This document shows positions 19,984-26,235 of a stretch of DNA of 26,235 bases, in pieces; position 1 is the stretch's first letter; every line of letters begins with the position of its first letter. Under the pieces are notes generated by a model. It had not been told where the DNA came from. It was given only the letters and a program-made list of their open reading frames with translations, and made no database searches. Made by a program: the position numbers and the translations under genes. This stretch comes from Phallusia fumigata (Eukaryota > Chordata > Ascidiacea > Phlebobranchia > Ascidiidae), in NCBI GenBank assembly GCA_008931825.1, contig QXVZ01010901.1:1-26235 (forward strand), in the 5' to 3' direction.

Positions 19984-20690
19984 AAATACATGTTACTGGA
20001 GCATTGTACAGAACAGTGTATACATCATATTTAACAAAATCCTGTATCCTACGCATGCGTTGGCCTTTTGGTCGAAGTCATTGTTGTTGGTTGTGCAACA
20101 GTGGCGAGCTTAAAAGAACGTGATTGAAACTACTTACAAAGTTCAATAGGTTGTTCGCCAATCATTTCCATTGCCTTACCAAGTAGTTTGAACTTCTAAC
20201 CTTGCAGCTTCCACCTTGTAGATCAGATTTGTCTAACTCATGTATCGGCAACCCCTGGCACGCGGGCCAAAGTTGGTAAGCGAGGTGAATATTTATTCCA
20301 CGACAAGTGCTTTTCGAGTTCATTTTCCAATGAATTTTTTGAGCCAAGTTCAGCGACCTCTGTGTTTTTATGCAGCTTAAGCTACGAGCAACCAATTGCC
20401 TACTAAACGCAAAAACATAAAGCAGCGTTGTCATCAACATGGCACGCAAAGTCATTACCATTTTGGCATAATTTGTATACTTCTACGCTGCACTTATAAG
20501 GCCACTGAAATGTTTCATACCCCTCTACGATAGTTGTTTTATTTTTCAACAAAACACAAACCGTCCTTGTAACAATATAGGCTACTTTACTAAATGATCA
20601 CAGTGTGTAGGTTTTACATCATTGTGACGAAGGCAACATTCTGTCATTCTAATGCATGGCCTGTAGCGATATTGTTTTCAATTCTATTTT
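19984..20690. other. Grafted 5' flank between D and B
   Basis: A copy of the family 5' flank directly adjoining D's TM exon, the product of the deletion that removed D's ectodomain exons. It includes the GCATGC palindrome at 20051-20060 and a degraded hAT-like end near 20238. No gene was found. Confidence 0.65.
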
Positions 20691-21025
20691 CTTCCACAAC
20701 ACTCACACTGCAAAGATAACACTCACAAGTCAAATCAATGTGTTCGTTTTCTTCATTACGGACTGTAACCCAGACATATAGGCAATATGATGATTAAAAT
20801 AATCTGTTAAAATGCATCAGAAAAAATAGACCTGAAATGAACACAGTGACTGTTTGGCAATTACAGAAGCTGCAATCTGTTTCTCGTGTAATCTTGAGTT
20901 TATCTGCAAAAAATCTTACATTATTGGAAAAAGCTTTAGTTGTATCAGTGTTGTTTGTGTTTAATTGAGCAATCTTATTAATTTCTGCATATTAGGCATC
21001 TGTGTTTTGCGTTTAGGTCTTTGTG
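20691..21025 (-). pseudogene. Dead cytoplasmic exons of gene B
   Basis: The YAEI-type exon (21025-20979) keeps its acceptor but has TAA twice in the expected phase (ACC TAA, GCC TAA) and its donor GT has become AT. It still encodes YAEI after the stops. The tail-1 exon begins at 20903 with DKLKITRE but diverges after eight residues and runs into 3'-flank sequence (AAATGCATCAGAAAAA), so its middle is deleted. No YVNV or YEIP is left. Confidence 0.75.
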
Positions 21026-21078
21026 CTGTAAAACAACCGAAATATCGCTAAAACCTTGTAATTTTGTAGTTGCAAGTG

Positions 21079-22804
21079 TTACCTTAAACGGCAGAAAATA
21101 ACTAGAGCAAACACAGTTACACCGATGACGAATCCAACAATGGAACCAGTCACTGCTTTTGTCAATGCGTTGGTTTCTTGATCTGTAAATACAACACTCA
21201 TTATTTTTTTAATCAAAACTGTCGCGAAACCATATTTATTAATTTAACACACCATGTCAAAAATCGAAAAAGATGTTCATTTCTGGCAGTACATTTTTTG
21301 CATTGCCATAACGTCTTGATTTTACTAACTTGCTAAGATGATTTACCTTACAGAACGACATGAGCGCCATTAAGTACCATGAATGAATAAACATGCGTTC
21401 CATTTAGGATGGTTGTAGGAGCTTAAAATCATTATTTAGTAGCCAGGTTTCGAAGAAAGACTGATAAAGATTTTAAAATATGTATTTGTGGTAACCAAAC
21501 CCACTCTACCTGATTGAGGTTTTGTTGTGCTGTAAAAACCTCGACGTGTAGATGGTTGTCCCAGGTTGGCGGTTTCTGTTAAATTGTAAAACAGACAAAA
21601 AGCCTTAAACACGGGACACCCAAAAAGTAAATTTCTAAATGGAAAAAGAATTTAAACGTATAGAATTGTGAAAAACTGGACAAGAATATAATCATTGTTA
21701 TTGTTTTTGGTAAGAACTGTTTTTTCATGCTTTAATGCAGCGATTGGTTGTTTGTTCGTACCTGATAGTATCGGATAACACATTACCTTGTGATTGGAGA
21801 TTTATTGTTGAGTCATAAAACGTCACAGTCGATGTTGGTGACTCAGTGGTTTGGGAAATTGTAGTTAAAGTTTTTCGAGCGGTGGTTTTAGAAACAGATG
21901 TGGTAGTAGATATAGTTTTGGAAGAAGTAGTGGTTGCTGAAAAAAACAGTAAAAAATAGTTACATATATTGTCCAAGGCATTATAAAATGATGTCTAACG
22001 GTCAAATACATGTTGACCAATTAAATCTAAATTACAATTGCTATTGTTTGTTAAAAAAACCATACTTTGCACTTATGGCGAGTTGTTAAATCATTATAGC
22101 TTAACCAACATATACTGGTGTGTAGATTTTACATTTTACCACACGGTTTGTACTATGTAAGATTGCACCTACTTGAAAGGTTTCTCTGGCAAACGTATCT
22201 GGAAGAAATTGAACATTGAAAGTCACTCAACCAATACTTGCCCCAAAGTTCTCCATGAAATCCCATTGTCACACACTTTTCATCTCCATTACCACCGTTA
22301 TTTGGTTCTCCTTTCTTCCACTGTGGCTGTGTATCATCAACACTTGTTCCATCTGTCCATTGCAACTCGTGTGTGGTTGGATTTCTTGTAGCACCGATGT
22401 AAAAAGAGTAAGGCTTTTCTACACAATTTTTCAATGCTTAGTTGTTTCTTTAAGTTGCTTGATAAAAAACGATACACGAAGAATCGCGGAATAATAGTTA
22501 AGTACCCCATGTAGCTTACTTGTGTTAAAATTTAGAAGCACGTTTTTTAATTTAACAAGACCTATTGTTGTTTTGTGTCGTAACCTGGCAAAATTCCAAA
22601 TTTGTCTACCAAAAACCAGTGAAGTTCGTTCGTTTTAACATTTGCTACTGTAGCTTGTCTTGCAGCACATCCAGCTTCAGCTTCAGTATATGAACTGACA
22701 GACGAGAATTCGATGTAATATTCAAGTCCTTCAAACTGATACCAGGTTTGGGTGTACGCAAGTTGTGCAAACAACATCAAACTTAAAGCAATCATTTTCA
22801 CCAT
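21079..22804 (-). CDS. Gene B: C-type lectin receptor without a signalling tail
   Basis: Exons 22804-22585, 22418-22173, 21936-21787 and 21182-21083 join in frame. If the TM exon donor is not used, translation stops two bases past it (TAA at 21079-21081), giving 239 aa with only C-R-L-R after the membrane. Signal peptide MVKMIALSLMLFAQ is followed by TWYQFEGLEYY, AGCAARQ and NVKT. CRD2 has QWTDGT, EPNNGG, KC and YVC, but WND is replaced by LSD. The stalk has about 50 residues. The TM segment has a Lys at its outer edge (LTKAVTGSIVG) where relatives have Ala or Val. Its own cytoplasmic exons are dead. It may be a tail-less receptor, a B-D spliced product, or a decaying gene. A second stalk donor (exon end 21762) and a micro-exon allow another isoform. 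Confidence 0.7.
21510..21529 (-). other. 20-base micro-exon of gene B (candidate)
   Basis: It has a good acceptor (TTTTTACAG) and donor (CAG|GTAGAG). Joined from the alternative stalk donor at 21762 (phase 2), its 20 bases restore phase 1 for the TM exon and add TTKPQS. Joined from the main donor at 21787 it shifts the frame and stops soon after, which would give a secreted form. In G1 and G3 its acceptor (ACAG to ACAT) and the second donor are both lost. In gene C (about 16715-16734) the micro-exon sites survive but the second donor is gone, and inclusion would stop at once (GCG TAA). Confidence 0.45.
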
Positions 22805-23240
22805 AGTGAGATTATTCTGTCTGATCCCAAGTACTTAAAAGGCATTAAACAGCCAGCAATTCAACGTTCTCTTGCGCTTTAACAAGTTCTCTTGCGTCAA
22901 TATTACTTATTAAACCTACGTAGTCCACCAACTTATCAAACGTCACCAGAAGTACGTCAATAGAGGATTGCACAACGTACAATGTGCATCACACTTATCA
23001 AAATTCTGTAGCTTACGCATGCGATGGCCTTTTGACCAAAGTTTTGGCATGGTACTGTGATGATTGTGCAATGACAAGCTTAGGAAACAAACTACCCGCA
23101 AAGATGAATTTTTATCGCTTCTCATAAGTGAGATTTCTAACCATACTGTGTGTAGGATGTAGTTCATGCGTGTCTAAATGTTTGGTATTGCAAGTCACAT
23201 GTAAAGCTAATATGTTACATCACTCATTATGAGCATAACG
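22805..23240 (-). promoter_or_regulatory. Gene B 5' flank
   Basis: A diverged copy of the family 5' flank: TCAGACAG about 20 bases upstream of the ATG, an AT-rich TTTTAAG nearby, and the GCATGC palindrome at 23015-23024, about 210 bases upstream. No gene was found. Confidence 0.45.
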
Positions 23241-23617
23241 CATTCAGGCGTTTTCTGCCCCGAGGAAAAAATGAAACAAACAAAGAAACAAACAACATAA
23301 GAATAAAATGGAACAAAAGCTTCTCTGTGACAAATCAGACTGACGAAAAAAGCTGCGTATTACAATGTTAAGTTTATACAGTGGGCGACACTGACGATTG
23401 AGAAAAGAACAAAATTTTGTCGAAATAAACATTTTAAAGATTTGCCTCCTCCAAAAAAAATCAATGGCTGACAATGCAGGACAAATTTGTAGACGTGTAC
23501 TGTAGGTAATTTTACGTTTAATAATGTGCCCCATATGCCTTAAAGTCCATATTGTAAGTGGTGGGCTGTATTTCGGACAAACTAGCTGCAGAATATTATC
23601 AAAAAAGCTCCAATTGT
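23241..23617. other. Spacer between A and B
   Basis: AT-rich with no gene seen. The AATAAA at 23617-23622 (minus strand) overlaps the stop codon of gene A, and I see no clearer poly(A) signal for A downstream. Confidence 0.4.
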
Positions 23618-26235
23618 TTATTTCATCTTATGAACGACAGCGTACACATCCCGCGTTTTTCTATCACAGTCAACTTGTCCAGCTTTTTCACATGTATTGG
23701 TGGCTTCATGTTTGCTGCTTTGATGATTTTGTGATTCCTGGTTGTTATATTTCTTTAAAATTTGTGAATTTTCTGCCGTACCGTGCATCGTTGGTTCGCC
23801 AGGGTTAACAAAGCAGCGATATGCTACGTTGGAAACAGAACCATATGCGTCTTCTGTCTGATCTTCGGTTTCGTCAAGAGCATCCCCAGTATTGGAACTT
23901 CTGCTTTCTGTTTGTTTGAAGTCGTGTTGTTCGTCTCCATACTTGGGTGTTTTGTTTGCTTTCGAATCTCTTTGGCCACTTAGGTTGGTTTCATCTTTCA
24001 AAACAAACACACATTTCCTACACACGCAACATATACTGGGCCTATTGTTTATTAAATTTGGAATTTATTAAAATGTAGCTTATTATAATTTTATTCTTCT
24101 CGTTGTAGTTCTGGGCGTATTTTAGTTCGATGCTTTGGATATGCAAACTCTAAAAAAGGGCGTCAAATTACTTCTGTGATCTGCAAACCATCCCTTTGAA
24201 AAAGTTTCCGATTCGTTCAAGGGGTGAAAAAAGAATCAAAATTACTTTAAAATAGATCTTACCGATTTCTGCACTTTCCTGTTTTGCTTTAGATTCGTCC
24301 CTATGTTTCATGAACAAAAAATAATTTTTAATCTCCAATTACATTTTTAGGCATCTGCTTTACAACTTTATTACCTTTTACGTTTCCGACAGATAAAAAA
24401 TGCAGCAATTCCCACAGTAGTAGTGACGCACCCAACAACAGACGCTATCACAGCCACAATCGTTGAGATGCTCCTTTGTTCTGTAGATGTAACCAGTTAA
24501 TAAACGCCAACATGTAGGCGTCTACAATGGAGTCTGGATTAACTTAGCGCAAAGTGCCTTACTTTTTATAATGCAGGTAAGATCAGGTCAACAATACTTT
24601 GCAGCTAATGAAGTTCAATTTGCGAGATGCTTTGCATTTACCAAGGAACACTGTTTAACAAATAAAAAACAACAATGCTAGGTAGGTATAGACTATTTAA
24701 CCATAAATTCGCGTCTGTTACAGTGTACATTATTGATTTCGTTTCTAAGAAATAACAATTTGGGCAAACATTGTTAACGCAAAAGGCGCAGATTTTTCCC
24801 TTTCATGTTGTTTCATCATAGCACAGCGACAAACAGCGGCACGTAAGTCAATTTTGATCGAGGTTTCTAAAACGTCACGCGCTTTTTTCAATATCTTTGT
24901 CTCTCCAACTTATTGTTCTCTCCTTATTTGAAATCGCATCCCTAGAAATTATCACCACTAAGTAATTTTCACATTATATCTGCCAGCTTACCTAGTTTAT
25001 CTCTAACAGTGGTGTTTTCGACGGTTGTTGTGGACCCAGTTGATTCTATTTTATAAGTTATGTTGGTGAAATACAAAACAGTGACACCGTTAATTACAAA
25101 ATGTTACCTTGCATTTGCTGGTCAGTTGTTAAATCAGCAGTTGTTTGAAACGTACTTCTTGTAGCATGGTGTGTTGAACTTGTTGTAAAAGCAGTGGTTA
25201 ACGATCTTGTAGTGTGTTGTGGTGAACTTGTTGTTATAGGAGTGGAGGCGGTAGTGATTGTCGTGGTTGTAGTTATAGTGTTTGCTAAAAGTTTAAGACA
25301 ATTTATGAATACATTTCGACATAACACTACATCATCATTTAAAGCGCTACATAAGACACTGTTTGAACAAAGCACTGTTTACAATTCCCCAAGTTTAGAT
25401 TCTGAGATACAAGAAACATACGTCTTACTTGGCAAAACTCTCTGACAAATATATCTTGACTGAGTCGAACATGAAATATCATTCCACTTGTAATCTCGAT
25501 TAAATAACCACAACGGTTCCATTGCTACACAATCCTCATTTCCCCCGAAGTCATTTGGTTCTCCTGTTCTCCACTGTGTCTGTGTATCATCAACATTTGT
25601 TCCATCTGTCCATTGAAACGCGTTTTTGTTTTGGATTCTCTCAGCCCCGATGTAGAATGAATATGGCTTATCTGCGAAATAAGTATCTTTACAGTAACGT
25701 GACCACAAAAAAATAGGTCACAAGTTTAATATTCAAAAGTTAATATTTTTGATCTGCTTTTTTCTGCTGAATGTGGCAAAATGATGTGTTCCATCAATGC
25801 CGGAATCAAAAACACAGCGCGATAAACATTTTTCTGTTTGTTGTCACATTTTAGCCCAATACCATACCGGCAGTTTGGCCTATTCTCTGAATAGTGGCTA
25901 TAGTGGCTAGAAAATATAAATTTAACGATTTTGTTGATCGAATTGTATGATTAAATGCGATATCTTTGGAAAGTGTTAGTTTTATATATTTTGTTACCTC
26001 CGTATATATACTCACCTTGTAAGGACCCGATATTTTCAACCAAATATATGTGTAGTTCTGTTGTTTTCGCATTTGCAACAGCAGATTTTATTGCAGTACA
26101 TCCAGCTTCAGCTTCAGCATATGAACTAACAAATGGCGAGTAAACAATGAGATATTCATAACCATGAAACTGAAGCCAGGTTTGAGCATTTGTAATCTGA
26201 ACTAACAATATTACCATAAACTTTATAGGTGCCAT
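23618..26235 (-). CDS. Gene A: C-type lectin receptor with a divergent tail-2
   Basis: Seven exons: 26235-26016, 25671-25429, 25284-25108, 25045-24992, 24480-24375, 24300-24263 and 23994-23618, giving 404 aa, all junctions canonical and in frame. The start codon is the last three bases of the window, so an upstream in-frame ATG cannot be excluded. Signal peptide MAPIKFMVILLVQ leads into TWLQFHGYEY and AEAGCTA. CRD2 has YIGAER, QWTDGT, EPND, EDC, WND, ISC and YIC, a full EPN/WND set. The stalk is the longest here (about 59 residues, with His and Pro) plus an extra 54-base exon (ESTGSTTTVENTT) not in the others. The TM exon ends in CRKRK. The tail keeps YGSV, VAYRC and terminal VYAVVHKMK. It has lost several tyrosines found in C, G2 and F: YAEI is SAEI, YNVA is SNVA, MYATV is MHGTA, and LYAVV is deleted. 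Confidence 0.86.

Noticed and set aside
1..26235. Bacterial-type operons, CRISPR arrays, rRNA genes
   Set aside because: None seen; the intron-split genes with signal peptides and poly(A) signals are eukaryotic.

Overview
The window is eukaryotic and looks like an invertebrate deuterostome. It is AT-rich, genes are split into small exons with GT-AG introns, and the genome is compact with many local duplications. A tunicate such as Ciona is my best guess, from overall style only; no species marker was seen.

Nearly everything here belongs to one multigene family of type I membrane receptors. The architecture, read on the minus strand, is: signal peptide plus first half of a C-type lectin domain (CRD1 exon); second half of the domain with the EPN and WND calcium/sugar motifs (CRD2 exon); a Thr/Ser-rich stalk exon; a transmembrane (TM) exon; a short exon usually ending Y-A-E-I; and a last exon with the tyrosine-rich tail. 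Splice phases are 1,1,1,2,1 throughout. There are two tail classes. Tail-1 (about 67 aa) carries two YVNV motifs and one YEIP. Tail-2 (about 142 aa) carries YGSV, YGGI/YGSI, YATV and two YAVV motifs. The two classes tend to alternate along the array, as in paired-receptor clusters.

Layout, left to right: G1 (381-3433, tail-1, intact); G2 (5183-5610, only a tail-2 exon left); an insertion carrying a type I hammerhead ribozyme (about 5936-5996); an inverted plus-strand partial copy, F (CRD2 at 6487-6645, an N, then tail-2 at 6721-7148); mosaic debris up to a second N at 8483; an orphan 5' flank (8484-9780); G3 (10101-13410, tail-1, nonsense codon in exon 1); gene C (14903-17949, tail-2, intact, with a retroelement in its last intron); its 5' flank up to a third N at 18958; D (19438-19950, 3' half of a tail-1 gene with a stop at the first signalling tyrosine); a grafted 5' flank; gene B (21079-22804, CRD to TM intact, cytoplasmic exons dead); and gene A (23618-26235, complete, tail-2 with several tyrosines lost; its ATG is the last codon of the window).

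Positions 1-6365 and about 9790-16300 are paralogous copies of one roughly 6 kb unit (a tail-1 gene plus a tail-2 gene). The three single N positions coincide with structural breaks and are probably contig joints, so order and orientation around them are uncertain. Lectin ectodomains outside joined to phosphotyrosine motifs inside suggest recognition or immune receptors. That role is inference.
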